DNA of 55,713 bases from Burkholderiales bacterium (GTDB lineage Bacteria > Pseudomonadota > Gammaproteobacteria > Burkholderiales > Casimicrobiaceae), in contig JABTUF010000007.1 in NCBI GenBank assembly GCA_015075645.1, positions 364,501-420,213 on the forward strand, in the 5' to 3' direction. Below, in pieces: positions 8,757-19,830 of the stretch; positions within the stretch are counted from its first letter, which is position 1; every line of letters begins with the position of its first letter. The notes under the pieces are model-generated. The model was not told where the DNA came from. It made no database searches and saw only the letters and a program-made list of their open reading frames with translations. Position numbers and translations under genes: made by a program.

Positions 8757-10589
8757 TCAGCCTCCGCGGTGCGATGGGGCGTCGGGCGGTTCGATGCCGC
8801 GCGGCGCGTCGTGCGCCATCCACCACGGCAGGCGCGTCGGCAACGATGCGGCCTCGGCGTCATCGTGGTCGCCGGCGTGGCCCGCGAGCGCGTCGGCGAC
8901 ATCCGCCGCGGTCAACGCGTCGGGATCGAACGCGGGAGGCGATGCGATCGCGCAAGGTGCCGCGTACGCGGGTCCGCTGCCGAGCGCGCGCGCGACGTCG
9001 ATCGAGCGCACCGGTCCCGAGCCCCCATCGGCTTGCGTGCCGCAAGCGGGCGCGTGCCCGAGGGGCATGGCGGCGTCGGGACCCGTCCAACCCATCCCGG
9101 ACTCGTTGCCGGGCTCGCGGACGAAGTTCATGGTCTCCGGCTCGTGGGTCACGCGAGGCTTGAGCACCGGCAAGGGACCGGACGGAGCCGGCTCGAGATC
9201 GGGCTCGATGCCGCCGACCGGCAACGCCGGCGTGGGACCGGACTCGCCGGCGCCGGCGGCTGCCGCGAGATGGATACCGAGGTCGCCGTCCCGCCAGTCG
9301 CGCACCCGTATCGCGCCGCCGCCTGCTGCCTCCGCCCCGGTCGCCACGACGAGCGTCGTGCCCCCCGCGCCGTCGCTCTCGGTCGCGTACTCGACATCGG
9401 TCTCGCCGCCGTCGAGCGTGATGCCGTCGAGGACGATCGCCCCGATGCCATCGGTATCGTCGACGACGTCGACGCCCTCGCCGCGCGCGAACACGTAGGT
9501 GTCGTGCCCCGAGCCGCCTGCGAGGTGGTCGGCGCCCTGCCCGCCGGTGAGGCGGTCGTCGCCCCCTCCGCCGTCGAGCGCATCGTCGCCGTTGCTCCCG
9601 GACAGCGTGTCGTCGCCGCCCGCGCCTTCGACGAGGTCATCGCCCGCCGCGCCGTCGAGCATGTCGTCGCCGGCGCCGCCATGCAGACGATCGACGGCCG
9701 CGCCGCCGGCCACCGCGTCGCCGTCGTCGCGGGCGAACACCACCTGGTTCGATTCGCCCGGCGTGCTTCCGATCGTCACGGTCGCGCCCTCGCCCTGCGT
9801 CCGGTCGACGAAGCGCCACGCACCGGGCGCCGCTGCCGCCGCACCGGGCTCCGCGCCGAGCGCGCTGCGCCAGGCGAGGAACTTCGCGCGGTCGTCGACC
9901 CAGGCGTCGCTCAGAATCGCATCGCCGTTCATCGGATCGAAGCGGGCGATGGCAGGTTGAGCGCCGCCTTCGACATCCACGAACGCGAACGCGTCGAGCG
10001 ATGCCAGCGCACGCAGCAGCGCAGGATCGCTCCGCGCCCGGTTCGCCAGCACGGCGCTGCCCTCCTCGGCGAGCGACACGAGCGTGCCGCGCGTGCCGCG
10101 CGCGTCGATCGCGAGCGAGAGCGCATCGACGCCGTCCTCCGCCGACGGCGTGACGCCGATCGTCCGCCACAGCCAGTCGCGCACCGTGGTCCCGCGCGTC
10201 GCGTCGTCGCCGCCGGAGGATTGCCACAGCGCCTCGAACAGCGCGTCGTCCACCGAGGGATCGATGGCGCGCACGAGTTCGCGGTGGCTCGACCGGAGGT
10301 CGGCGGGAGCGGGCTCGCCGGGCTCAGCGTCGGCAGGCGGCTCGTCCGTACCGCTGTCGGTCGACGGTACCGCATCGAGGGGCTCGGGCGCCGGGTCCGA
10401 CGCCGGGACCACGTCATCGGCCGGAGCCGCGCCCTCCCGGGCGGGTAGCCAGCCGGGTGGCGCACCTGGCGGCGCCGCGATCGTGCCGCGTTGCAGGCCC
10501 TGCACGATGCGCTCGTGCGAGAAGCCGAGCCACGCCGCGACGACGAACGGCATCGGCGGCACCGAAGGGTCGATCGCTGCGGCAGTCAT
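8757..10589 (-). CDS. RTX repeat protein, likely type I secretion substrate
   Basis: A 610-aa acidic, Gly/Asp/Ala-rich protein without a Sec signal. Residues about 302-367 hold a run of nonapeptide Ca2+-binding RTX repeats (GGAGDDMLDG, GAAGDDLVEG, GAGGDDTLSG, GSNGDDALDG and so on), followed by the usual YVFARGEGVDVVDD and a RVRDWRDGDLGIHL element. The middle region (about 215-265: FDPMNGDAILSDAWVDDRAKFLAWRS, GAWRFVD) resembles the conserved module that precedes repeats in large RTX haemolysin-like proteins. A Pro/Gly/Ala-rich tail of about 160 residues follows the repeats. The adjacent HlyD and HlyB genes make it the natural cargo (inference). Function (adhesin, toxin, enzyme) cannot be told: no catalytic motif was seen. 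Confidence 0.85.
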   Translation of the reverse strand: MTAAAIDPSVPPMPFVVAAWLGFSHERIVQGLQRGTIAAPPGAPPGWLPAREGAAPADDVVPASDPAPEPLDAVPSTDSGTDEPPADAEPGEPAPADLRSSHRELVRAIDPSVDDALFEALWQSSGGDDATRGTTVRDWLWRTIGVTPSAEDGVDALSLAIDARGTRGTLVSLAEEGSAVLANRARSDPALLRALASLDAFAFVDVEGGAQPAIARFDPMNGDAILSDAWVDDRAKFLAWRSALGAEPGAAAAAPGAWRFVDRTQGEGATVTIGSTPGESNQVVFARDDGDAVAGGAAVDRLHGGAGDDMLDGAAGDDLVEGAGGDDTLSGSNGDDALDGGGGDDRLTGGQGADHLAGGSGHDTYVFARGEGVDVVDDTDGIGAIVLDGITLDGGETDVEYATESDGAGGTTLVVATGAEAAGGGAIRVRDWRDGDLGIHLAAAAGAGESGPTPALPVGGIEPDLEPAPSGPLPVLKPRVTHEPETMNFVREPGNESGMGWTGPDAAMPLGHAPACGTQADGGSGPVRSIDVARALGSGPAYAAPCAIASPPAFDPDALTAADVADALAGHAGDHDDAEAASLPTRLPWWMAHDAPRGIEPPDAPSHRGG

Positions 10590-10597
10590 CGCGTACG

Positions 10598-10603
10598 CTC
10601 CTT
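10598..10603 (-). promoter_or_regulatory. Ribosome-binding site of the RTX gene
   Basis: AAGGAG on the - strand, 8 bases ahead of the ATG at 10589; it supports that start. Confidence 0.7.
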
Positions 10604-10639
10604 CCGGCGCAGGTCGGAATGCCGCGCCGGTCGGATGCC

Positions 10640-10668
10640 ACGCTAGGCCGCGGGGCGGCGAGCGTCAA
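10640..10668 (-). promoter_or_regulatory. Candidate promoter of the RTX secretion cluster
   Basis: On the - strand TTGACG (-35, 10663-10668), 17-base spacer, TAGCGT (-10, 10640-10645), about 50 bases ahead of the RTX start. Four or more -35 positions match consensus but the -10 is moderate. Placed in the 164-base gap between the aminotransferase and RTX genes. Inference from sequence match only. Confidence 0.4.
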
Positions 10669-10753
10669 TTCGGCCGAACGGACGATGCACACGGCCGCGC
10701 CGCTCGCGGGCCCCGACAGCGAGCCGGTGTCGCGCGCGTCGCCGCGGCGTCGT

Positions 10754-11989
10754 TCAGGCGCGGGCGTGTCTGCGGACGAACGCGTCGATGCGGCGAACGC
10801 CTTCGACGATCGCCTCGTTCGACGCCGCGTAGGAGAAGCGGATGTGCTGGCCGTCGCCGGGGACCCGGCGGCCGAAATGGATGTCGGCGAGCACCGCGAC
10901 GCCTGCTTCGTGCAGCAGGCGCTTGCGGAAGGCCTCGGAATCCGCGCACCCGGTCATGCGGCAGGCTTCCGTGACGTTGGGCCACGCGTAGAAGGCGCCG
11001 CCCGGCGAGCGGCAGGAGACTCCGGGCACCGCGTTCAGCAGGCCGACGATCAGGTCGCGCCGCGCGAGGAAACTCGCGCGCATCGCCTCGGCCTCGTCCT
11101 GCGGACCGGTGATCGCCTCGACCGCCGCCCACTGCGAGATCTGCGACGCGCAGGAGTCGGTGTTGGTGATCCAGCGCGTGAACACCGGCGCGAGCGCGCG
11201 GTTCGCGCAGTACCCGATGCGCCAGCCGGTCATCGCCCAGGTCTTCGACGCACCGTCGCTGATCACCGTGCGCTCGAGGAGGCCGGGCCGGGTCGCGATC
11301 GACTCGAAGCGGCCGTCGTAGGCGAGCCGCGAGTAGATTTCGTCGGCGTAGATCCACACGCGCGGATGGCGCTCGAGGATCGCGGCGATCGCGTCGAGGT
11401 CCGCGGTGCGCAGCAGGCCCCCGGTCGGGTTGTGCGGCGTGTTCAGGATGACGAGCCGGGTCTTCGGCGTGATCGCCGCCTCGAACTCCGCCGGATCGAA
11501 CGCGAAGTCGCGCGACTCGCGCAGGAAGATCGGCACCGGCACCGCGCCGTTCGCGAGAATCTGCGACTCGTAGATCGGGAACCCCGGCACCGGGTAGATC
11601 ACCTCGTCGCCGGCGCCGTAGTCGGTCGTCGAGGCGATCGTGTAGGCGATGAACGGCTTCGCGCCGGCGCCGACGACGACGTCCTCGGCCGCGATCGCGA
11701 GCCCGCGCCGCGCGCCCATGTCGTGCGCGGCAGCCGCACGCAGTTCGTCGATGCCGGCCGACGGCGTGTAGCCGTGCCGGCCGGAACGGATCGCCGCGAT
11801 GGCCGCGTCCTGGACGCGCGGCGGCGTCGGGAAGTCCGGCTGGCCGATGCAGAACGAGACGACGTCCGCGCCGGCCCGCACGAGCGCGTTGACCTCCGCC
11901 AGCACGACGAAGGCGTTCTCGGTGCCGAGCGATTCGGCGCGGCGCGACAGCGGCGGGACGACGGCCTGCGGATTTCCGGGAGCGTTCAT
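10754..11989 (-). CDS. Class I/II pyridoxal-phosphate aminotransferase
   Basis: PLP-dependent fold-type I aminotransferase (411 aa) of the aspartate/alanine aminotransferase family. Visible features: substrate/PLP site segments SFCIGQPDFPTPP and GYTPSAGIDELR, NTPHNPTGG with N187, the PLP-binding YADEIYS motif, and the Schiff-base lysine K249 in SDGASKTWAMTGWRIGY. The C-terminal HIRFSYAAS arginine binds the substrate alpha-carboxylate. It starts 26 bases after nuoN on the same strand, so it may be read through from the nuo operon. The amino-donor specificity (Asp, Ala or aromatic) is not decided by what is visible. Confidence 0.9.
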   Translation of the reverse strand: MNAPGNPQAVVPPLSRRAESLGTENAFVVLAEVNALVRAGADVVSFCIGQPDFPTPPRVQDAAIAAIRSGRHGYTPSAGIDELRAAAAHDMGARRGLAIAAEDVVVGAGAKPFIAYTIASTTDYGAGDEVIYPVPGFPIYESQILANGAVPVPIFLRESRDFAFDPAEFEAAITPKTRLVILNTPHNPTGGLLRTADLDAIAAILERHPRVWIYADEIYSRLAYDGRFESIATRPGLLERTVISDGASKTWAMTGWRIGYCANRALAPVFTRWITNTDSCASQISQWAAVEAITGPQDEAEAMRASFLARRDLIVGLLNAVPGVSCRSPGGAFYAWPNVTEACRMTGCADSEAFRKRLLHEAGVAVLADIHFGRRVPGDGQHIRFSYAASNEAIVEGVRRIDAFVRRHARA

Positions 11990-12015
11990 CGATCGCGTCG
12001 ACCGCCGGTGCGAAT

Positions 12016-13455
12016 TCAGAAATGCGCCTGCGTGATCGCCAACGTGCAGAGTCCCATCAGGATCTGCGGGACGATGCCGAGCACGAGGAGCAGCAGGCCG
12101 TTCGCCGACAGGAGCACCCGCGTGCCGCCCGGCGCGACGATCGGGGCGGATTCCGCGGGTTCGTCGAAGTACATGAGCTTGACGACGCGCAGGTAGTAGA
12201 ACGCCCCGACCACCGAGGTCAGCACCGCGGCGACCGCGAGAGCGACGAAGCCCTGGTTGACCGCGGCCTCGATGACGGCGAACTTGGCGTAGAAGCCCAG
12301 CGTCGGCGGGATGCCGGCGAGCGAGAACATCGCGAGCAGCATCATGAACGCCCACCAGGGCGAGCGCCGGTTGAGTCCCTTGAAGTCGTCGAGCAGGTCC
12401 GCCTCGAACGACTCGCGCGACAGGAGCAGGATCATGCCGAACGCGACGAGGGTCATCAGCACGTAGGTGACCGCGTAGAACATCGCCGCGGAGAACCCGT
12501 TGAGATCCGCCGCGAGGAACCCCAGCAGCATGTAGCCCATGTGCGCGATGGTCGAGTAGGCGAGCATCCGCTTCAGGTTCACCTGCGCGATGGCGACGAG
12601 GTTCCCGAACACCATCGACAGGAGCGACAGCACGATCAGCATCCCCTGCCAGTCGAACTCGAGCCCTTTCAACGCCCCCGCGAGCAGGCGCAGCGTGAAC
12701 GCGAACGCGGCGAGCTTCGGCGCCGTGCCGATCAGGAGCGTCACCGGTGTCGGCGCTCCGTGGTACACGTCGGGCACCCACATGTGGTAGGGGACGACGC
12801 CCAGCTTGAACGCGATGCCCGACACGACGAAGACGAGCCCGAATACCAGGAGCGTGCGGTCGCCCTGCGCGCCGAGCGTCGCCAGCGCGATCCGGTCGAG
12901 GTCGAGCGACCCGGTGGCGCCGTAGACCATCGAGAACCCGTACAGCAGCACGCCCGAGGCGAGCGCGCCCAGCACGAAGTACTTGATCGCCGCCTCGGAA
13001 GGCGCCGCGGCGTCGCGGCGCAGCGCGACCAGCGCGTACAGCGCGAGCGACATCAGTTCGAGGCCGAGGTAGAGGGTCACGAGGCTCGCCGCCGACATCA
13101 TCACCATCATGCCGAGCAGCGCGAACAGCGCCAGCACGAACATCTCGCCGCGGTAGAGCCCGCGCGCGGCGAGGTAGCCGCGGGAATAGGCGAGCGTCAG
13201 CGCCACCGCGATCAGGGCGAAGAGCTTGAGGACGTCGGAGAGCATGTCGTCGACGACCAGGCCGCCGAAGACGCGCACCGGGTCGATGCGCGCGGTCACC
13301 ACCACGACGACGATCCCGAGGAGCAGCGCCGCCTGGGTGAGCCGGTAGCTGATCGCGCGCCGCTCCTCCGGCACGAACAGGTCGACGATCAGGATCACGC
13401 AGGCCGCCACGAGGATGACGATCTCGGGCAGGACGGCGGCGAGATGGGGCATCAT
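12016..13455 (-). CDS. nuoN: NADH-quinone oxidoreductase subunit N
   Basis: Antiporter-like membrane subunit (479 aa) of complex I, forming one of the proton channels in the inner membrane. It has about 14 hydrophobic segments and the proton-translocation core seen in the PF00361 family (MSLALYALVAL, SEAAIKYFVLGALASG, YHMWVPDVYHGAPTPV, MLAYSTIAHMGY). Starts at the first of two adjacent ATG codons (MMPHLAAVLPE). Eight bases downstream of nuoM. Last gene of the nuo operon, with only 26 bases before the aminotransferase gene. Confidence 0.97.
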   Translation of the reverse strand: MMPHLAAVLPEIVILVAACVILIVDLFVPEERRAISYRLTQAALLLGIVVVVVTARIDPVRVFGGLVVDDMLSDVLKLFALIAVALTLAYSRGYLAARGLYRGEMFVLALFALLGMMVMMSAASLVTLYLGLELMSLALYALVALRRDAAAPSEAAIKYFVLGALASGVLLYGFSMVYGATGSLDLDRIALATLGAQGDRTLLVFGLVFVVSGIAFKLGVVPYHMWVPDVYHGAPTPVTLLIGTAPKLAAFAFTLRLLAGALKGLEFDWQGMLIVLSLLSMVFGNLVAIAQVNLKRMLAYSTIAHMGYMLLGFLAADLNGFSAAMFYAVTYVLMTLVAFGMILLLSRESFEADLLDDFKGLNRRSPWWAFMMLLAMFSLAGIPPTLGFYAKFAVIEAAVNQGFVALAVAAVLTSVVGAFYYLRVVKLMYFDEPAESAPIVAPGGTRVLLSANGLLLLVLGIVPQILMGLCTLAITQAHF

Positions 13456-13463
13456 CGCGGGGC

Positions 13464-14935
13464 TCAGAGTTTGGACTTCGCGACGTGCGCGAGGAGATCG
13501 GTGACGGTGACGTGCATCACGTCGACGAAGGGCGCGGGCCACACGCCCATCAACAGCACCGCGGCCGCGACCAGGGCGAGCAGCCAGAATTCGCGGCGCG
13601 ACAGGTCGGTGAGCGCGGCGACCTGCGGATTGGCCACCGCGCCGAAGACCACGCGCTTCACCATCCACAGCGTGTAGGCGGCGCCGAGGATCAGCGTGAC
13701 CGCGGCGGCGGACCCGATCCAGACGTTCTCGCGGATCGCGGCGAGGATCACCAGGAACTCGCCGACGAACCCGGACGTGCCCGGCAGGCCCGAGTTGGCC
13801 ATCGCGAAGAACACCCAGAAACCGGCGAACAGCGGCATCGTGTTGACCACGCCGCCGTAGTCGGCGATCTGGCGGCTGTGCATGCGGTCGTACAGGACGC
13901 CGACGCACAGGAACATCGCGGCCGAGACAAAGCCGTGCGAGACCATCTGCACCAGCGCGCCCTCGACGCCGAGCGCACTGAACAGGAAGAAGCCGAGCGT
14001 CACGAAGCCCATGTGCGAGATCGACGAGTACGCGATCAGCTTCTTCATGTCGGCCTGGACGATCGCGACGAAGCCGATGTAGATCACCGCGACGAGCGAC
14101 AGCGCGATCATGAAGCCGGAGAGCAAGTGCGCGGCATCAGGGACGATCGGCAGGATGAAGCGGATGAAGCCGTAGCCGCCGATCTTGAGCGTGATCGCGG
14201 CGAGGATCACCGAGCCGCCGGTCGGCGCCTCGACGTGGGCGTCGGGCAGCCAGGTGTGCACCGGCCACATCGGGACCTTGACCGAGAACGCGAGGAAGAA
14301 GGCGAAGAACAGCGCGACCTGGACCGGCATCGAGAGCGGTACCCGGTACCAGTCGGCGAGCGCGAAGCTCTCGGTGACGTTGTACAGGTAGACCAGCGCC
14401 ACCAGCATCAGGAGCGAGCCCAGCAGCGTGTAGAGGAAGAACTTGATCGCCGCGTACACGCGCCTCGGGCCGCCCCAGACACCGATGATCAGGTACATCG
14501 GGATCAGCATCGCCTCGAAGAACACGTAGAACAGCACGCCGTCCATCGCGGCGAACGCGCCGTTGATGAGCCCGGACATGATCAGGAACGCGGCCATGTA
14601 CTGCGCCACGCGCGTCTGGATCACCTCCCAGCCCGCCCAGACGACGACCAGCGTCATGAAGCTGTTCAGCAGGATGAACAGAACCGAGATGCCGTCGACG
14701 CCGAGGAAGTACCAGGCGTCGAAGCGCGGGATCCACTCGGTCCGCTCGACGAATTGCAGCGCCGAGGTCGTCGTGTCGAACAGCCCGTAGAGCGGCAGCG
14801 TGACCGCGAAGCCGGCGACGGCGCCGGCGAGGGCGACCCAGCGCGCCTTCGGGGCGTCGGAGTCGCGGTGCAGCACGAGCACCGCGAGTCCCGCGACGAT
14901 CGGGACCCAGATCGCGAGCGACAGGTAGGGCAGCA

Positions 14936-14936
<1 letters not shown>
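13464..14936 (-). CDS. nuoM: NADH-quinone oxidoreductase subunit M
   Basis: Second antiporter-like proton-pumping subunit of complex I (490 aa). Core motifs are present: GRRVYAAIKFFLYTLLGSLLM with its lysine, WLPDAHVEAPTGGSVILA, LIAYSSISHMGFV. About 14 transmembrane helices. The start at 14936 is chosen because its ATG overlaps the nuoL stop (TGATG), the coupling used elsewhere in this operon; an in-frame ATG at 14951 would add five residues. Confidence 0.97.
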
Positions 14937-16975
<2,039 letters not shown>

Positions 16976-16984
16976 CGCGCGGGC

Positions 16985-17308
16985 CTATCCCTTGAGCTTG
17001 CCCAGGTCGTCGACGTCGATCGAGCCCACGTTGCGGAACAGGAGCACGAGGATCGCGAGGCCGATCGCCGACTCGGCCGCGGCGACGGTCAGGATGAAGA
17101 ACACGAACACCTGGCCCGCCATGTCGCCGAGGTGGCTCGAGAACGCGACGAAGTTCAGGTTGACGGCGAGCAGCATCAGCTCGATCGCCATCAGCAGGAT
17201 CAGCACGTTCTTGCGGTTGAGGAAGATGCCCGCGACGCTGATCGCGAACAGCATCGCGCCCAGCACGAGGTAGTGCGTCAGCGTCGGCGCGGTCAGGAAC
17301 GACAGCAC
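16985..17308 (-). CDS. nuoK: NADH-quinone oxidoreductase subunit K
   Basis: Small three-helix membrane subunit (107 aa; family about 100) of complex I that lies near the quinone-end proton channel. Two conserved membrane glutamates are visible: E43 in LLMAIELMLLAVNLNFV and the glutamate in AAAESAIGLAILVLLFR. Ends KLKG. Located 46 bases downstream of nuoJ. Confidence 0.96.
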   Translation of the reverse strand: MLSFLTAPTLTHYLVLGAMLFAISVAGIFLNRKNVLILLMAIELMLLAVNLNFVAFSSHLGDMAGQVFVFFILTVAAAESAIGLAILVLLFRNVGSIDVDDLGKLKG

Positions 17309-17354
17309 GGCCTCTCCCCCTTTTCCCCGATCCGTTGCGCGCGGGCGTCCGCGC

Positions 17355-17954
17355 TCACGGGCCCTCGCGCCGCTCGGACGCCATCGTGACCAGCCGCACG
17401 CGGTCCTCGCGGCGCACCTTCACCTGCTCGGCCGGATCCTGCCGCTTCGTCTCGCGGCGCCGGCGCCAGGTCAGCGCGATCGCCGCGACGATCGCCACCA
17501 GCAGCAGCACGGCCGCCAGTTCGAACGCGAACACGTAGTCGACGTAGATCAGGCGGCCCAGCGCCGCCGTGTTGCTGCCCGGCGGGATCGGCGCGCCCGA
17601 CGGCGCCGCCGGCGTCCCCGACAGGATCACCAGCACCATCTCGAGCAGCACCAGGGCGCCGACGACCGTGCCGAGCGGCAGGTAGCTGCGGAAGTGCCGC
17701 CGCAGCTCGTCGAAGTTGACGTCGAGCATCATGACGACGAACAGGAACAGCACCATCACCGCGCCCACGTAGACCAGCACCAGCACGATCGCCAGGAACT
17801 CCGCCCCGAGCAGGAGCCAGATCGCGGCCGCGGTGAAGAACGAGCAGACGAGCCACAGCGCCGCGTGCACCGGGTTGCGCACGGTGATGACCCGCAGCGC
17901 CGCGAACACGAGGATCGCGGAGAACAGGTAGAAGACGGCGGTCTGGAACGTCAT
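17355..17954 (-). CDS. nuoJ: NADH-quinone oxidoreductase subunit J
   Basis: Five-helix membrane subunit (199 aa) of complex I. Typical N-terminus MTFQTAVFYLFSAILVFAALRVI, HAALWLVCSFFTAAAIWLLLGAEFLAI, and the pi-bulge helix VYVGAVMVLFLFVVMML. The C-terminus is a charged tail after the last helix (RRRRETKRQD). The frame stays open further upstream, but that extension would translate the GA-rich repeat region, so the start is the ATG at 17954. The only nuo gene separated from its upstream neighbour by a long gap. Confidence 0.95.
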   Translation of the reverse strand: MTFQTAVFYLFSAILVFAALRVITVRNPVHAALWLVCSFFTAAAIWLLLGAEFLAIVLVLVYVGAVMVLFLFVVMMLDVNFDELRRHFRSYLPLGTVVGALVLLEMVLVILSGTPAAPSGAPIPPGSNTAALGRLIYVDYVFAFELAAVLLLVAIVAAIALTWRRRRETKRQDPAEQVKVRREDRVRLVTMASERREGP

Positions 17955-17964
17955 GGCTCGATTC

Positions 17965-18035
17965 GGGAAGCGAGAAGGGGGAAGGGGGAAGGGGGAAGGG
18001 AAAGCCGGGAAGAGGGAAGGGGGAAGGGGGAAGGG
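17965..18035 (+). repeat. GGGGGAA heptad purine tract
   Basis: Nearly pure G/A on the + strand with repeated units of the form GGGGGAA in two clusters (17976-18000 and 18013-18035). Four or more G-runs of 3-5 separated by AA fit the pattern of a G-quadruplex. In the nuo transcript it reads as C/U. Confidence 0.85.
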
Positions 18036-18129
18036 TGCGGCGTGGCCGAGCGCAGCCGGCGTGTCGAAAGCGGGTGATCGCAAGAGCCGGACATGTCGAT
18101 GAGCGCGCCGCCGCATCGCACGGGCAGCA

Positions 18130-18200
18130 CCCTTCCCCCTTCTCCCTTCTCCCTTCCCGTTTCGCCCTTCCCTCGTCCCTCTTCTCCGTTTTTCCTTCCC
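18130..18200 (-). repeat. Inverted copy of the GGGGGAA/GGGAGAA tract
   Basis: C/T tract on the + strand, so GGGAAGGG and GGGAGAAGGG units on the - strand. It is complementary to 17965-18035 over most of its length and could pair with it in the nuo mRNA to give a long imperfect hairpin with a loop of about 95 bases. Confidence 0.8.
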
Positions 18201-18240
18201 GGCTTCACAACGCCATGCACGCGTCGCCGCGTCTCACCCG

Positions 18241-18266
18241 TCCCCCTTCCCTCTTCCCCCTTCCCC
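18241..18266 (-). repeat. Second inverted copy of the GGGGGAA tract
   Basis: Short C/T tract on the + strand, GGGGAAGGGGGAAGAGGG on the - strand, ending four bases from the nuoI stop. In the mRNA sense it contains four G-runs and so could also fold alone as an RNA quadruplex. Confidence 0.75.
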
Positions 18267-18270
18267 GGAT

Positions 18271-18762
18271 TCATCGGTAGCGCGCATCCTCGGCGCGATC
18301 CGCCGCGATCTGCGCTTCGAGGCGGTCGCCCACGGCGAGGAGCATCTCCTTCGTGTAATAGAGGTCGCCGCGCTTCTCGCCGTGGTATTCGAGCACGCGC
18401 GTCTCGACGATCGAGTCGACCGGGCAGCTCTCCTCGCAGAAGCCGCAGAAGATGCACTTGGTGAGGTCGATGTCGTAGCGGGTCGTGCGCCGGGTGCCGT
18501 CGGCGCGCTGCTCCGACTCGATGGTGATCGCGAGCGCCGGGCAGACCGCCTCGCACAGCTTGCAGGCGATGCAGCGCTCCTCGCCGTTCGGGTAGCGGCG
18601 CAGCGCGTGCAGGCCGCGGAAGCGCGGGCTCTGCGGCGTCTTCTCCTCCGGGAACTGCACGGTGACCTTGCGCGCGAACAGGTGGCGCCCGGTCAGGAAC
18701 AGGCCCTGCCCGAGTTCGACGAGGAACCAGGTCTGGAAGAGGTCGCGGAAGCGGCGGAACAT
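18271..18762 (-). CDS. nuoI: NADH-quinone oxidoreductase subunit I
   Basis: Peripheral-arm ferredoxin-like subunit (163 aa) carrying clusters N6a and N6b, which pass electrons to NuoB. Two [4Fe-4S] motifs are complete: CIACKLCEAVCP and CIFCGFCEESCP. An amphipathic N-terminus (MFRRFRDLFQTWFLVELGQGLFLTGRHLF) fits membrane association. The start is 6 bases after the nuoH stop. The long frame upstream of this ATG is a shadow of nuoH. Confidence 0.97.
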   Translation of the reverse strand: MFRRFRDLFQTWFLVELGQGLFLTGRHLFARKVTVQFPEEKTPQSPRFRGLHALRRYPNGEERCIACKLCEAVCPALAITIESEQRADGTRRTTRYDIDLTKCIFCGFCEESCPVDSIVETRVLEYHGEKRGDLYYTKEMLLAVGDRLEAQIAADRAEDARYR

Positions 18763-18767
18763 GGCGG

Positions 18768-19829
18768 TCAGTGGAACAGCGGCGCGTAGCGGGTCTGCAT
18801 CATCGTGCCGATGAACACGATCCACACGAGGGTCAGCGGGATGAACACCTTCCAGCCGAGCCGCATGATCTGGTCGTAGCGGTAGCGCGGGAACGTCGCG
18901 CGCACCCACAGGAAGATCAGCAGGATGAAGCTCGCCTTGGCGCCGAGCCACAGGAGGCCGTCGCCGAACGGCGCGAATCCGGCGATGCGGACCTCGTTCA
19001 GGAGCGGAAACGGCGACAGCCAGCCGCCGAGGAACAGCGTCGAGGCGAGCACGGCGATCAGGATCATGCTCATGTACTCGGCCAGGAAGAACACCGCGAA
19101 GGCGACGCCCGAGTACTCGACGTGGAAGCCGGCCACGATCTCGCTCTCGCCCTCGGCCATGTCGAACGGATGGCGGTTGGTCTCGGCGATGCCGGAGACG
19201 ACGTAGACGACGAACATCGGCAGGAGCGGCCACACGTACCAGTAGGCGGCGCCGCCCTCCTGCCCCGCGACGATCTCGCGGAAGTTGAGGCTGTTCGCGC
19301 ACATCAGCACCGCGACGAGCGCGAAGCCCATGGCGAGTTCGTAGCTCACGATCTGCGCGGCCGAGCGCAACGCGCCGAGGAACGCGTACTTCGAGTTCGA
19401 GGCCCAGCCCGCGAGGATGATCCCGTAGACGCCCATCGACGTCATCGCGAGCACGTAGAGGAGCCCGGCGTTGACGTCCGCCACGACCAGCGTGTCGGTG
19501 AGCGGCACCACGGCCCAGGCGGCCACGGCGGGCCCGATCGCGAGCATCGGCGCGATGAAGAACAGGTAGCGGTTCGCCCCGGTCGGGACGACGATCTCCT
19601 TGAAGATCAGCTTGAACACGTCGGCGAACGGCTGCAGCAGCCCCAGCGGCCCGACGCGATTCGGCCCGATGCGCACCTGCATGTAGCCGATCACCTTGCG
19701 CTCGGCCAGCGTCAGGTACGCGACGCCGATGATGAGCGGCACCACCAGCGCGACGATCTTCGCGAGCGTCCACAGCGGGAGCCAGGCGGGCCCGAGGAAG
19801 TCGCGCACCGGAGCGATCAGGGCATCCAC
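18768..19829 (-). CDS. nuoH: NADH-quinone oxidoreductase subunit H
   Basis: Membrane subunit (353 aa) that forms the heel of complex I and much of the quinone chamber. Conserved stretches: LAERKVIGYMQVRIGPNRVGP, ILAGWASNSKYAFLGALRSAAQ, ETNRHPFDMAEGESEIVAGFHVEYSG, WVRATFPRYRYDQIMRLGWK. About eight transmembrane helices. One base separates its start from the nuoG stop. Confidence 0.98.
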   Translation of the reverse strand: MDALIAPVRDFLGPAWLPLWTLAKIVALVVPLIIGVAYLTLAERKVIGYMQVRIGPNRVGPLGLLQPFADVFKLIFKEIVVPTGANRYLFFIAPMLAIGPAVAAWAVVPLTDTLVVADVNAGLLYVLAMTSMGVYGIILAGWASNSKYAFLGALRSAAQIVSYELAMGFALVAVLMCANSLNFREIVAGQEGGAAYWYVWPLLPMFVVYVVSGIAETNRHPFDMAEGESEIVAGFHVEYSGVAFAVFFLAEYMSMILIAVLASTLFLGGWLSPFPLLNEVRIAGFAPFGDGLLWLGAKASFILLIFLWVRATFPRYRYDQIMRLGWKVFIPLTLVWIVFIGTMMQTRYAPLFH

Positions 19830-19830
19830 G

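Larger units (their letters stand above)
17955..18270. other. nuoI-nuoJ intergenic region, GA/CT-rich
   Basis: A 316-base gap inside an operon whose other junctions are mostly overlaps or gaps under 50 bases. It holds a purine tract and two pyrimidine tracts (listed separately) around a 95-base mixed core (18036-18129). No convincing small gene was seen: possible frames are low-complexity and lack a ribosome-binding site. Confidence 0.8.

Noticed and set aside
9520..9690. Tandem DNA repeat in the RTX gene
   Set aside because: The periodicity reflects the nine-residue Gly/Asp protein repeats, not an independent DNA element.
17965..18266. CRISPR array or satellite between nuoI and nuoJ
   Set aside because: Units are 7-base purine heptads without unique spacers, and no cas genes are near.
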